This document shows, piece by piece, positions 17,272-25,850 of a stretch of 64,000 bases of DNA. How positions within the stretch are numbered: the first letter of the stretch is position 1; every line of letters starts with the position of its first letter. Source of the stretch: Agrobacterium tumefaciens (GTDB lineage Bacteria; Pseudomonadota; Alphaproteobacteria; Rhizobiales; Rhizobiaceae); contig NZ_CP039890.1 in the NCBI RefSeq assembly GCF_005221325.1, positions 1 to 64,000 of the forward strand, written 5' to 3'. The notes below the pieces were generated by a model that had not been told where the DNA came from, ran no database searches, and saw only the letters and a program-made list of their open reading frames with translations. Both the position numbers and the translations under genes were made by a program.

Positions 17272-18312
17272 ATGTCCACATTTGAACGCTATCTGACGGT
17301 GTGGGTCTTTGCCTGCATCGTCGTCGGGGTGGCGCTTGGCCACCTCATGCCGGACGCCTTCCAAGCGATCGGTGCGGCCGAAGTCGCCAAGGTCAACCTG
17401 CCGGTCGCAGTGCTGATCGGGCTGATGATCATTCCGATGCTGCTCAAGATCGATTTCGCGTCCCTCGGTCAGGTCGGCCGACACTGGCGCGGGATCGGCG
17501 TCACCCTGTTCATCAACTGGGCCGTAAAACCATTTTCGATGGCGCTGCTTGGCTGGCTGTTCATCGGCTATCTGTTCCGTCCGTACCTGCCGGCCGGCCA
17601 GATCGATTCCTATATCGCCGGCCTGATCATCCTGGCCGCCGCGCCCTGCACCGCCATGGTGTTCGTCTGGTCGAACCTGACCAAAGGGGAGCCTCATTTC
17701 ACGCTGAGCCAGGTCGCGCTGAACGACACGATCATGGTCGTGGCCTTCGCGCCGATCGTCGGGCTGCTGTTGGGTCTGTCCGCCATCACGGTGCCTTGGG
17801 ATACGTTGATCCTGTCGGTCGTGCTCTACATCGTCCTGCCGGTGGTCGCGGCACAAATCCTGCGCCGGCTGAGAGATGTGAACCGCCTTGGCGCCAGACT
17901 GCAGCCGGTGTCTCTCGTTGCGTTGCTTGCGACCCTGGTGCTGCTGTTCGGCTTTCAGGGCGAGCAGATCCTCGCGCAACCGGGCGTGATCGCCCTGCTG
18001 GCCGCTCCGATCCTCATCCAAGTCTATTTCAACTCCGGCCTCGCCTACCTGCTCAACCGCATGAGCGGGGAGGAGCACTGTGTCGCCGGCCCGTCGGCTT
18101 TGATCGGCGCGTCCAACTTTTTCGAACTGGCGGTGGCCGCCGCCATCAGCCTGTTCGGCTTCAACTCGGGCGCGGCGCTGGCCACGGTCGTCGGCGTCCT
18201 CATCGAGGTGCCAGTCATGCTGTCGGTGGTCTGGATCGTCAACCGCAGCAAGGGCTGGTACGAGCGCGGCGCCGCCGTCCGCTCCTCCACTTCCACCATC
18301 GAAAGGGCATGA
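17272..18312 (+). CDS. acr3: ACR3-type arsenite efflux permease
   Basis: A 346-residue inner-membrane carrier of the BART/ACR3 superfamily with about 10 transmembrane helices; it extrudes As(III) using the proton-motive force. It starts MSTFERYLTVWVFACIVVGV at 17272 with GAGG 8-10 nt upstream. Family motifs are present, including the AAAPCTAMVFVWSNLTKGEPHFTL segment with the essential cysteine (near residue 125), DTLILSVVLYIVLPVVAA, and the C-terminal EHCVAGPSALIGASNFFELAVAAAISLFG. Its stop overlaps the next start. Confidence 0.95.
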   Translation: MSTFERYLTVWVFACIVVGVALGHLMPDAFQAIGAAEVAKVNLPVAVLIGLMIIPMLLKIDFASLGQVGRHWRGIGVTLFINWAVKPFSMALLGWLFIGYLFRPYLPAGQIDSYIAGLIILAAAPCTAMVFVWSNLTKGEPHFTLSQVALNDTIMVVAFAPIVGLLLGLSAITVPWDTLILSVVLYIVLPVVAAQILRRLRDVNRLGARLQPVSLVALLATLVLLFGFQGEQILAQPGVIALLAAPILIQVYFNSGLAYLLNRMSGEEHCVAGPSALIGASNFFELAVAAAISLFGFNSGAALATVVGVLIEVPVMLSVVWIVNRSKGWYERGAAVRSSTSTIERA

Positions 18313-18740
18313 AAACGATGGATGTCACGATCTACCATAACCCCGCCTGCGGTACGTCGCGCAACACGCTGGAAATAATTCGCAACGCCGGCATTGAACC
18401 GACGGTGATAGAATACCTGAAAACCCCGCCAAGCCGCGATCAGCTTGTCAAGATGATCGCTGACGCCGGCCTCACCGTGCGCCAGGCTATCCGCGAGAAG
18501 GGCACGCCCTATGCGGAGCTGGGCCTCGACAACCCGGAGCTGACCGATGACCAGTTGCTCGACGCCATGCTTAAGGACCCGATCCTGATCAACCGGCCCC
18601 TGGTCATGACGCCGCTCGGCACGCGCCTGGCGCGGCCATCCGAAGTAGTGCTGGACATTCTGCCGGATACCCACAAAGGCGCCTTTACCAAGGAAGATGG
18701 CGAACAGGTCCTCGATGCGGAGGGCAAGCGCGTTGTCTGA
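18309..18740 (+). CDS. arsC2: Arsenate reductase, glutaredoxin-dependent ArsC type
   Basis: A 143-residue ArsC of the ArsC/Spx fold. It starts [20 protein letters not shown], where the catalytic cysteine is in [10 protein letters not shown] (about residue 14). It continues with the arginines that bind arsenate in the family (LIRP-type region, here [19 protein letters not shown]). It uses glutathione/glutaredoxin, unlike the LMW-phosphatase-type enzyme encoded at 16297. ATG 18309 overlaps the acr3 stop (ATGA). Confidence 0.94.
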   Translation: MKTMDVTIYHNPACGTSRNTLEIIRNAGIEPTVIEYLKTPPSRDQLVKMIADAGLTVRQAIREKGTPYAELGLDNPELTDDQLLDAMLKDPILINRPLVMTPLGTRLARPSEVVLDILPDTHKGAFTKEDGEQVLDAEGKRVV

Positions 18741-19440
18741 TCTGCCTGCCGCATCCCTATCGCATCTTCGTCAGCCAGACCTGGACGCTTTGCGTCCTCC
18801 GTTCTCATCGCACAAACCGCGTATTCTGATCCTCTACGGCTCTCTGCGGGCTGTGTCTTATAGCCGGCTTCTGGCGCAAGAAGCGGCGCGGCTGCTGGAG
18901 CACTTCGGCTGCGAAGTGCGGATCTTCGATCCGGCAGGCCTGCCGCTTCCCGATGCGGAACCGGCGAGCCACCCCAAAGTGCAGGAGCTGCGCGACTTGT
19001 CCGCCTGGTCGGAAGGCCAGGTCTGGGTTTCGCCGGAACGCCACGGCGCGATGACCGGCATCATGAAAGCGCAGATCGACTGGATTCCGCTTGCGGTCGG
19101 TTCGGTGCGACCGACCCAGGGCAAGACGTTGGCGGTCATGCAGGTTTCCGGAGGCTCCCAATCGTTCAACGCGATCAACCAGCTACGCGTTCTCGGCCGC
19201 TGGATGCGGATGATCACGATCCCCAATCAGTCGTCGGTCGCGAAAGCGTTTCAGGAATTCGACGCAGACGGACGCATGAAGCCGTCTTCCTATTACGACC
19301 GGGTAGTGGACGTCTGCGAGGAACTGGTCAAGTTCACGCTCCTGACCCGTGACGCCTCCGCCTACCTCACCGATCGCTACAGCGAGCGAAAGGAAGAGGC
19401 CGAAAAGCTCGAGCAGCGCGTAAGCCTCAAGTCCATATGA
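18715..19440 (+). CDS. arsH: ArsH NADPH-dependent FMN oxidoreductase
   Basis: A flavodoxin-like FMN reductase of the ArsH family, which oxidises trivalent methylarsenicals and organoarsenicals to less toxic pentavalent forms. The FMN-binding loop is [25 protein letters not shown]. The next signatures are [24 protein letters not shown] and [21 protein letters not shown] favour ATG 18715 (241 residues). ATG 18697 is in frame but has a purine-rich stretch directly adjacent, too close for a ribosome-binding site. Either start overlaps arsC2 by 26-44 bp, again suggesting coupling. Confidence 0.93.
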   Translation: MRRASALSDLPAASLSHLRQPDLDALRPPFSSHKPRILILYGSLRAVSYSRLLAQEAARLLEHFGCEVRIFDPAGLPLPDAEPASHPKVQELRDLSAWSEGQVWVSPERHGAMTGIMKAQIDWIPLAVGSVRPTQGKTLAVMQVSGGSQSFNAINQLRVLGRWMRMITIPNQSSVAKAFQEFDADGRMKPSSYYDRVVDVCEELVKFTLLTRDASAYLTDRYSERKEEAEKLEQRVSLKSI

Positions 19441-20633
19441 CCCAGCGCTTGCCGATCGGCGCGATCCTCGCCCTTGGTGTCACCCAGAACATCGGCTACG
19501 GCACCCTCTATTACAGCTTCAGCATCCTGGCGCCGGACATGGCTGAAAGCCTGTCCTGGTCTCAGGAATGGATCTTTGGCGCCCTCTCGGCCGCCCTGCT
19601 CATCGGCGGATTGACCGCCCCTTGGCTTGGCACGCTGATCGACCGCATTGGGGCAGGGCGGGTGATGACCATTGGCTCCGCCGTCGCGGCCGTAGCCTTA
19701 GTTGCTTGCGCCTACGCGCCGGGAAGGGGTACTTATGTCGCGGCACTGATCGCGATCGAGGTCGCCGCCAACCTGGTACAGTACGGGGCAGCGTTCGCAC
19801 TCCTGGTCCAGCTGCGGCCGGTGGTGGCGCAACGTAGCATCACGTATCTCACCCTGGTCGCTGGCTTTGCCTCGACGATGTTCTGGCCGATCACGACGGC
19901 GCTGCACGCGCAGCTGTCCTGGCAGAACGTCTACCTCATATTCGCTGGCCTCAATCTGCTGGTGTGCCTGCCGATCCACGCCTGGCTGTCGCGCGGCCTG
20001 GCACACAGCCGCCGGCAAGCTGTCGCACAACAGGCCGCTCCCATGGCAGGATCACTGGCGCCGTCGCACCGCCGCACTGGGTTTGCCCTCATGACCACGG
20101 CCTTTGCGGTGCAGTACCTCGCCAGCGCATCAGTGCTGGTCCACATGGTGCCGTTGCTCGCCGGCCTCGGCCTCGGCGCCACCGCAGCCATCGTCGGCGC
20201 GCTGTTCGGACCGTCGCAGGTCGCGAGCCGGCTGATCAATATGCTGTTCGGCAAACGCCTGGACGCGCTCCGTCTCGCTATGATTTCAGCGGCACTGATC
20301 CCTGCCGGCGCTCTGGTACTGGAACTGACCGCGCCCTCCATACCCGGGGCCATGGTTTTCGCCGTGGTGTTCGGCATGGGCAACGGCCTGCTGAGCATTG
20401 TGAGCGGAACCCTGCCGCTAGCGCTGTTCGGCAGTGAAGGTTACGGCAAGCTGCAGGGGAAGATGATGGCCGCCCGACTGATCGTCTCGGCTTCAGCCCC
20501 CTTCGTCATGGCTCTGGCAATGGAATGGCTGGGGTTCTCGCTGTCCCTCGCGGCGATCGTCGGCCTCGGCCTGCTGGCCCTGGCCTTGTTCGTCCTCCTT
20601 GGGAGCTTTCGCCGCCGAGGTATGGTAGGCTGA
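19437..20633 (+). CDS. MFS transporter in the ars operon
   Basis: A 398-residue major facilitator with about 12 hydrophobic segments; ATGA overlaps the arsH stop. It begins [58 protein letters not shown], and the loop 2-3 motif [18 protein letters not shown] is clear. MFS exporters next to arsH have been linked to efflux of arsenite, antimonite or organoarsenicals (ArsK in Agrobacterium, for example). Whether this is an ArsK orthologue cannot be decided by eye. Confidence 0.85.
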   Translation: MTQRLPIGAILALGVTQNIGYGTLYYSFSILAPDMAESLSWSQEWIFGALSAALLIGGLTAPWLGTLIDRIGAGRVMTIGSAVAAVALVACAYAPGRGTYVAALIAIEVAANLVQYGAAFALLVQLRPVVAQRSITYLTLVAGFASTMFWPITTALHAQLSWQNVYLIFAGLNLLVCLPIHAWLSRGLAHSRRQAVAQQAAPMAGSLAPSHRRTGFALMTTAFAVQYLASASVLVHMVPLLAGLGLGATAAIVGALFGPSQVASRLINMLFGKRLDALRLAMISAALIPAGALVLELTAPSIPGAMVFAVVFGMGNGLLSIVSGTLPLALFGSEGYGKLQGKMMAARLIVSASAPFVMALAMEWLGFSLSLAAIVGLGLLALALFVLLGSFRRRGMVG

Positions 20634-20637
20634 TCGC

Positions 20638-21381
20638 GTGCTGCATATCCTCTTTGCCCTCTCCCTAGCGATAGTCGCTCTGCTCTATTCCTCCGTCGGT
20701 CAGGCGGGGGGCACGGGCTATGTGGCGCTGATGGGGCTGGCCGGGTTCATGCCTGCCGTTATCAAGCCTTCAGCCCTCGCTCTCAATATTCTCGTGTCGG
20801 CCATCGGCTGTATTCGCTTCTACCGGGCGGATCTGGTCACCTGGCGCACGTGTTACCCGTTCGCAATCCTTGGCCTGCCGTTCTCTTTGATCGGCGGCGC
20901 GCTGCACCTGCCTGCGGGGGTGTATCATCCGGTGGTCGGAATCCTGTTGCTCATTGCAGGAGTCCAGATGCTGCGCCCGGTATCCGGCCGTGATGGCGAA
21001 GCCCACCCCAAAGGCCCGCCCTTTATGCCGTCGCTCGTGGCGGGTGGGGTGCTGGGCATCATGTCAGGGGTCACTGGAGTAGGGGGTGGCATCTTCCTGG
21101 CCCCCTTGGTGCTGGCACTGGGCTGGGCAGGGGCGCGTCAGGTTGCGGCGATTTCGGCGGTATTCAACCTCCTCAATTCCGGGGCGGCGTTGGCTGGCGC
21201 ATGGGTTACCATGCCCGACCTGCCTGCGGAGCTTCCACTGTGGCTGTTGTGTGTGGGGGCCGGAGGCTATGTCGGCTCGTGGTTGGGAGCGTTCTATTTC
21301 AAACCCGAAACGCTGCGCAAAATTTTGGCCTTCCTTCTGATCGCTGGGGCAATGCGGCTGATCGGAAGCATTGTCGTATAA
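20638..21381 (+). CDS. TauE/SafE (TSUP) family membrane permease
   Basis: A 247-residue protein with about eight transmembrane helices and the paired glycine-rich repeats of TSUP carriers: LLYSSVGQAGGTGYVALMGL near the N terminus and GVLGIMSGVTGVGGGIFLAPLVLALGWA in the middle. It starts at a GTG 4 bp after the MFS stop, so it is the last gene of the ars operon. The family exports sulfite or organosulfonates or takes up other anions. A role in the metalloid operon is inferred from position only. Confidence 0.85.
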   Translation: MLHILFALSLAIVALLYSSVGQAGGTGYVALMGLAGFMPAVIKPSALALNILVSAIGCIRFYRADLVTWRTCYPFAILGLPFSLIGGALHLPAGVYHPVVGILLLIAGVQMLRPVSGRDGEAHPKGPPFMPSLVAGGVLGIMSGVTGVGGGIFLAPLVLALGWAGARQVAAISAVFNLLNSGAALAGAWVTMPDLPAELPLWLLCVGAGGYVGSWLGAFYFKPETLRKILAFLLIAGAMRLIGSIVV

Positions 21382-21419
21382 CTGAACGAGTAGCCGTAAC
21401 GCTGTTCTCTGTTGAGTGT

Positions 21420-21605
21420 TGATGCCGCGGTCAACTCCTTCAGCAGTCTCGCGAGCACGGGTCGCGTTCCGGATGCACATGGGCCCATGATCCTGACAGA
21501 TGAGGCCACAGCCTGCGGCCTGTAGCTCGTCGACCTGCGCATCGTGAACCTGATCGTCGGTCGCGACACGGGCGTGACCTATCAGCCGGCGAGGTGGGGG
21601 AGGAG
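21420..21605 (-). pseudogene. Serine resolvase remnant (N-terminal domain, frameshifted)
   Basis: The minus strand reads LIGHARVATDDQVHDAQVDELQAAGCGLICQDHG, which matches the start of Tn3-type resolvases (IGYARVSTDDQ...). It then continues in another frame as SGTRPVLARLLKELTAASTL, matching the next conserved block. The catalytic serine position is replaced in the HARVATDD motif (alanine where active enzymes have serine). Only about 60 codons remain, so it is inactive. It sits between the ars operon and the toxin-antitoxin pair. Confidence 0.75.
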
Positions 21606-21979
21606 AATTGCTTTTTGCCGTTCGGCCATTGATTTTCGGTTCGATTCAGCGGGTTTGTTCAGATAAGGAATGCGCTGATAAAGGACCAGTTGCAAGTATG
21701 TTTTATGACCTTAATGCGGCCCTGTCAGACGCGAAACACGGCGTCGAATTACATCTAGCTACGACCGGCTTGAAATGCGCTCTGATGGCCGTCTACGGCG
21801 GAAATTGCTTAAAGTATGGTGTTCGGGGAGGGGATGTGTTGGCCTCCACGCGGAACGAACATGCACGATCACCAAACCACGGGGCGCCAAATCACAAATA
21901 CTAGATAGCCATCAAGATGGCAGACGCCATCTTGATGGCTATTTCAATTTAAGTTACTGTGGAGAGAAAGGAGCACTCA
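21606..21979. other. Intergenic segment with T-arm-like motif and hairpin
   Basis: About 370 bp with no recognisable gene. It holds GGTTCGATTC at 21635-21644 (a tRNA T-loop-like motif seen at several seams in this window) and the strong hairpin at 21905-21942. A 98-codon plus-strand frame (21608-21904) has no similarity I recognise and no good ribosome-binding site. Confidence 0.4.
21905..21942. repeat. 17-bp stem hairpin upstream of the toxin-antitoxin operon
   Basis: ATAGCCATCAAGATGGC (21905-21921) and its exact reverse complement (21926-21942) are separated by 4 nt. On the plus strand it is followed by TTTCAATTT. It lies 38 bp before the antitoxin ATG. It may be a terminator insulating the TA pair, or an operator for the antitoxin complex. 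Confidence 0.75.
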
Positions 21980-22228
21980 ATGGTAACACCGCAACTATCT
22001 GTCCGCAGTTCCAAAGCTCGCGACCTTGCCCATAAGCTCGCCCGCCGAGAAAATCGCACGATTGCCGATATCGTCGAGCGCGCGCTCGAAACCTATGAGG
22101 CTCGTGAGGCAGGACGTGAACCCGCTGCGAAATTCTATAGTCGTCTTTCATCGCAGTCAGGTACGGATATCGATTTCGACAGTATCATTGATGAAAACAG
22201 ACGCGCTCACAAAGGCATCGAGCTTTGA
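21980..22228 (+). CDS. FitA/VapB-type antitoxin
   Basis: An 82-residue antitoxin starting MVTPQLSVRSSKARDLAHKLARRENRTIADIVERALETYEA, a ribbon-helix-helix domain of the type paired with PIN toxins. A strong AAGGAG lies 6 nt before this ATG, so I reject the 7-codon longer frame. The C-terminal part (KFYSRLSSQSGTDIDFDSIIDENRRAHKGIEL) should bind and inhibit the toxin. The stop codon overlaps the TTG start of the toxin gene. Confidence 0.88.
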   Translation: MVTPQLSVRSSKARDLAHKLARRENRTIADIVERALETYEAREAGREPAAKFYSRLSSQSGTDIDFDSIIDENRRAHKGIEL

Positions 22229-22638
22229 TTTTTCTCGACACGAATGTGATGTCGGAGACTTTGAAGAAAGCTCCCGATTCTGCGGTCATAGCATGGCTGG
22301 TTCGTCACGACGCCGAATTGGCATTACCGACGGTTGCAGTTGCTGAGATCGCTTTTGGTATTCAAAAGATCAGGCCTGATCAGCGCGCAGATCGCCTGGA
22401 AGAGGGACTTGTGAGCTGGCGTCGCCGGTTCTCCGACAAGATGTTTGCCTTCACGGAAGAAGCAGCATTGGCCTATGGCGATATCATGGGAGACGCTGCG
22501 CGGCAGGGGAGGGGGATGTCGGTTCCTGACGGCATGATCGCGGCGATAGCGCGGATCAATGGTGGCCGGTTGGCGACCCGAAACCTCAAAGATTTCGAGA
22601 CAACAGGGCTCCAATTGATCTCGCCCTGGCAATTCTGA
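22225..22638 (+). CDS. FitB/VapC-type PIN-domain toxin
   Basis: A 137-residue PIN ribonuclease toxin. The acidic residues of the active site are recognisable: D in MIFLDTNVMSE, E in ALPTVAVAEIAFGI, D in SVPDGMIAAIA, and the final RNLKDFETTGLQLISPW typical of FitB. The start is an unusual TTG at 22225 that overlaps the antitoxin stop (TTGA), which would keep toxin synthesis coupled to antitoxin translation. It probably stabilises the adjacent island. Confidence 0.9.
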   Translation: MIFLDTNVMSETLKKAPDSAVIAWLVRHDAELALPTVAVAEIAFGIQKIRPDQRADRLEEGLVSWRRRFSDKMFAFTEEAALAYGDIMGDAARQGRGMSVPDGMIAAIARINGGRLATRNLKDFETTGLQLISPWQF

Positions 22639-22653
22639 CAGTGAGATCCGATC

Positions 22654-23796
22654 CTACAACAATCGGGCCGCTCGCCCGCTTCTGCGTGTAGCACTGTTAT
22701 AATAGCTGGATGCCTGCTGAACGGATCGATGGCGGGATTGCTCCATCGCCTCCGGGAGCGGGATGCCGCGGTTTGCCGCCTCGGTCAAATACCCTGACCG
22801 CAACCCGTGCGCCGAAAACTCCCCTGGCTCCAACCCGGCCATTTTGGCTCGCTGCTTGAGAATGGCATTGATCGATTGCGGGTCGAGCGCCCGCTTCGAA
22901 ACGGTATTCCACCTGCCAATCCCCCGAAACACGCTGCCCTTTTCAATGCCTGCGACTGCCATCCAGGCATTGAGTGCCTCCACCGGCTGGCCCGTTAGGT
23001 AGACGATCTCATCTTGTTCGCCGGTGGTTGTTTTCGTCCGGCCGAGATGGATGGCGAGCGAGGGGAGGGGAGGGCTGTCGGGCACTTCGATCGGAGCCTC
23101 GACAGTCAGTTGCTCGACGCGCAATGAGGCAATCTCGCTGCGTCGGCGACCACCTGAGGCAAAGGCGACCATCAGTATCGCCCGATCGCGAACGTCGCGC
23201 AGGCTGCTATCCGCGCAAGTCGCCAGCAACTTTTGAAGGATATCGCCTGTGACTGCCTTGGCGCTTTTACGACGGCGCGTTCGTGGAACGGCACGAACCG
23301 CCAACCGGATCGCCTGTTTGAGGGCAGGGGAGGCGAAAGCGCCGTTAAGACCGCGCCATTTGGTGAGCGTCGACCAACTGGCCAGCCTGCGCCGCACCGT
23401 ATCAGGCGCGTGCGGACCGATGGATTTTAAAAAACCCTGGTGCCTGAGATTCTCGTCAACATCTACGGGCATGCCGTGGTTGGGGTCGCCTGCCCGCTTT
23501 TCCGGATCCCACAAATGGTGGGCGACGAATTTGAGCAATAGTGCCTCGGGTGCTGGCCATGGTAGCGACTGTCCGGTCGCGGCCAGGCCCCAGGCTTCAA
23601 GATAGGCGAGGTCGGAGGTCAGCGCTCTTAGGGTATTGTCGCCCATTCCCTGGTTGACGAGATGGCGCAGCGTTTCGACGTCCTCATCCGTCAACAGCTC
23701 AGCGAGCTCGTCGCGACGCTCAAGTGGCAGGACGGCGGCGATAGTGTCGAGCTCTTCGGCGCGGCGTTCGACGGCGTTTAGCGATGTTTTTGCCAC
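22654..23796 (-). CDS. Tyrosine recombinase/phage-type integrase
   Basis: A 380-residue site-specific recombinase. It has an N-terminal core-binding domain (ETLRHLVNQGMGDNTLRALTSDLAYLEAWGLA) and a catalytic domain with the first arginine in MVAFASGGRRRSEIASL. HGLRSGYLTEAANRG supplies the H-x-x-R box, and the nucleophilic tyrosine is in QQASSYYNSAT near the end. It is intact, in contrast to its paralogue at 14079-15226, in the same orientation. The two bracket the arsenic island. It ends 15 bp from the PIN toxin, on the opposite strand. Confidence 0.92.
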   Translation of the reverse strand: MAKTSLNAVERRAEELDTIAAVLPLERRDELAELLTDEDVETLRHLVNQGMGDNTLRALTSDLAYLEAWGLAATGQSLPWPAPEALLLKFVAHHLWDPEKRAGDPNHGMPVDVDENLRHQGFLKSIGPHAPDTVRRRLASWSTLTKWRGLNGAFASPALKQAIRLAVRAVPRTRRRKSAKAVTGDILQKLLATCADSSLRDVRDRAILMVAFASGGRRRSEIASLRVEQLTVEAPIEVPDSPPLPSLAIHLGRTKTTTGEQDEIVYLTGQPVEALNAWMAVAGIEKGSVFRGIGRWNTVSKRALDPQSINAILKQRAKMAGLEPGEFSAHGLRSGYLTEAANRGIPLPEAMEQSRHRSVQQASSYYNSATRRSGRAARLL

Positions 23797-23886
23797 GGGT
23801 GCTCCAAAAAACCGGATTCATGCGGCCTTGGTGACCGGTATTAGCAGCGATTTTCAGTGATTTGCGCCGCGAAATCAACAATCATC

Positions 23887-23903
23887 GATAAGAGGTACTT
23901 ATC
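23887..23903. repeat. Inverted repeat upstream of the intact recombinase
   Basis: GATAAG-AGGTA-CTTATC, a perfect 6-bp dyad with a 5-bp spacer, about 90 bp upstream of the recombinase start in AT-rich DNA. Its form suits a recombinase core-type site or an operator; no matching dyad was found upstream of the left paralogue. Confidence 0.35.
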
Positions 23904-24020
23904 AATGGCTTAAACGCCAACTATCGATCATACCATGTGAGGAATGCTAACGGTAGGTTAGCTTTCGTTTAAGAAATATTAACTTTAATTTCAATACTTT
24001 ACGACCAAAAATATGCCGTC

Positions 24021-25070
24021 TTGGCTCTTGAGATCTCGCCTGAGCCGCTGGAAAATTCTCGTGGAGTTGCACACCTGTACGGTAAAACGCACATAGCCGT
24101 GAGGTTAGAGTTGAGTGAGAAAATGAAGATTCGCGATCTCCCGCTACCCGTAACTGCCACAAAGGCCGATTGGTTGCCCGGGAGGACTTGGATCGGTTTT
24201 ACACCCACGGGAACCGGTAGGGACGCAGATGCAAAATGTGAAAACACCATTAGCAAGCAAATGGCTGGTGGCTTGGTTCTCGAACGCGTCGCTCAGAAAA
24301 TGGAGGATCCTCGCCCCGGATTTGAGAATGATCCGCAGGTGATCCGGGACCGCGACACGCATCGGCAGCTCGCAGATCGACTCGTAGCTGTGCATGAGCT
24401 GCGCCCTACCTCTCGACCACTGATAGACGTCCTCGGCAAAGATGAGTTTGAGCACATGCAGAATGTGTGGGCCGAACCAGGGAAGAGAAAGAGATGGTCC
24501 GTGGCCTTCCCGATTGTACGTACGTGGGAGATCATCGGTAAACCGACCGCGCACTCGGTTCTTTCATCCGACGTTTTTAATTCCACCTATCGGACGCAAA
24601 GCTCTACACTTCGGATTGTCACAGATAAAATGCGGCAGGAAATTTCAGATCTCGAAATTGTCGAGACGCCTGCCCAAAATGCTTGGATAGCTATTGAGGA
24701 CGAGATCCTGATTGCGGAGCGATCCAACATCCCGACTACCACCGCGGCGACGATAGATATTGATCTGCGACACGCGCTCGAAGGGGAGACTGAAGACCGT
24801 AGGGTGAAGATCAAACGGCGAGCTGCTTGGCTCGCCCAAAAGTTTTGGCTGTCTCGGCAAAAAGCGAAGTCTATCAGGTGTGATGGCTGCGCTTTCGATC
24901 CCGCAGACAAACCTGACCTAAAAAATCTACCTGTCCGAAGTCTCTTTGACGTTCATCATAAAGATCCGCTTTCAGAGGGAGTGCGTCGAACAACTATAGC
25001 GGACTTCTCACTTCTGTGTCCCAGATGCCACCGCATAGAGCATCTCCGTCTTCGACATGCAGCAAAATGA
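24021..25070 (+). CDS. HNH endonuclease domain protein, probable restriction/defence nuclease
   Basis: About 349 residues. The C-terminal 75 residues form an HNH nuclease domain: CDGCAFDP...FDVHHKDPLSEG...LCPRCHRIEH, with two CxxC zinc-type pairs and the catalytic His in VHHKDP. The N-terminal 270 residues are not recognisable to me and may recognise modified DNA or another target. The start codon is uncertain: TTG at 24021 has no good ribosome-binding site, and the first in-frame ATG is about 24123. It begins the defence-gene cluster, on the same strand as the Pycsar pair but 780 bp away. Confidence 0.72.
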   Translation: MALEISPEPLENSRGVAHLYGKTHIAVRLELSEKMKIRDLPLPVTATKADWLPGRTWIGFTPTGTGRDADAKCENTISKQMAGGLVLERVAQKMEDPRPGFENDPQVIRDRDTHRQLADRLVAVHELRPTSRPLIDVLGKDEFEHMQNVWAEPGKRKRWSVAFPIVRTWEIIGKPTAHSVLSSDVFNSTYRTQSSTLRIVTDKMRQEISDLEIVETPAQNAWIAIEDEILIAERSNIPTTTAATIDIDLRHALEGETEDRRVKIKRRAAWLAQKFWLSRQKAKSIRCDGCAFDPADKPDLKNLPVRSLFDVHHKDPLSEGVRRTTIADFSLLCPRCHRIEHLRLRHAAK

Positions 25071-25850
25071 TCGCGAGGTTCCTAGGATCAAGGTGGCAGA
25101 CAGAAATGAGCGCGCCGCTCAAAAGACCCGTACGCCGTCTTGTAGCGAATGCCTCCGACGAGCGAGCGCAGATTTAGCGTGAGCGCACATCAATAGAAGT
25201 CGAAACCGGTCTCTATCTCTAAGTAACTCGAAAAGAGCGTGACCGGTTAGCTCTGGCACGCACATTGTTAGGGCGGAAGCTCTAGGCGCGGCGATCTATT
25301 CGCTCAAGGTGACGCCGCAAGCGGGCGAGGAAGATTGCTTTGCAAGTTTGGCGTTTGGAGAAGACGGGAGACGGTGGCTTGGGGCACGGAGTCTTCTGCT
25401 TACGTTTCGCCGCAGATGTTCCCTGGACTTACGCCATGACAGACGCGTAGCAGACGTTTCCTTCTCGATCATCGGTGTCAAAGTTTATACAAGTATCGGC
25501 TCTGGCGTGGCTTTGAGGAGCTGACCGGTGCGCTCAAGCGTCATATAAACAATTTTACCCCATCTTCGGACGTAGCAGATACAGCTGGCTTCTCCATCGA
25601 ATATAGTCGCTTTACTGGAGTGCGTTACTCCTACCTCTGCGCGAGGAGCACGGAAACAGTTGACGGTTCCGGCCTTACCATTTCATCCCACACCAATGGA
25701 ACGAAACCTACCGAGCCCGAGGAACTGGTGAGCCCTTGATCAAACTCTAGGTGCGAATTTGCATTTACACTTTTTGCGCATTTACCAGGTGCACCTCTTT
25801 CGACCTGATCAAGAATCGCCCTATGGTTGCCCCGAATGTGAGGAGAGGCC
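25071..25850. other. Gene-free region before the Pycsar genes
   Basis: About 780 bp with only short frames on both strands and no similarity or ribosome-binding sites that I can support. The promoter of the Pycsar operon should lie near its 3' end. I see no strong repeats. Confidence 0.4.

Noticed and set aside
17301..18308. Long plus-strand frame through acr3 that continues into arsC2
   Set aside because: The arsC2 part is real from 18309; the upstream part is a shadow of acr3 in another frame (Arg/Pro-rich, no membrane helices).
25203..25214. GAAACCGGTCTC, similar to the LacI-type operator core
   Set aside because: The dyad is imperfect and lies in gene-free DNA with no related regulator or target nearby; probably chance.
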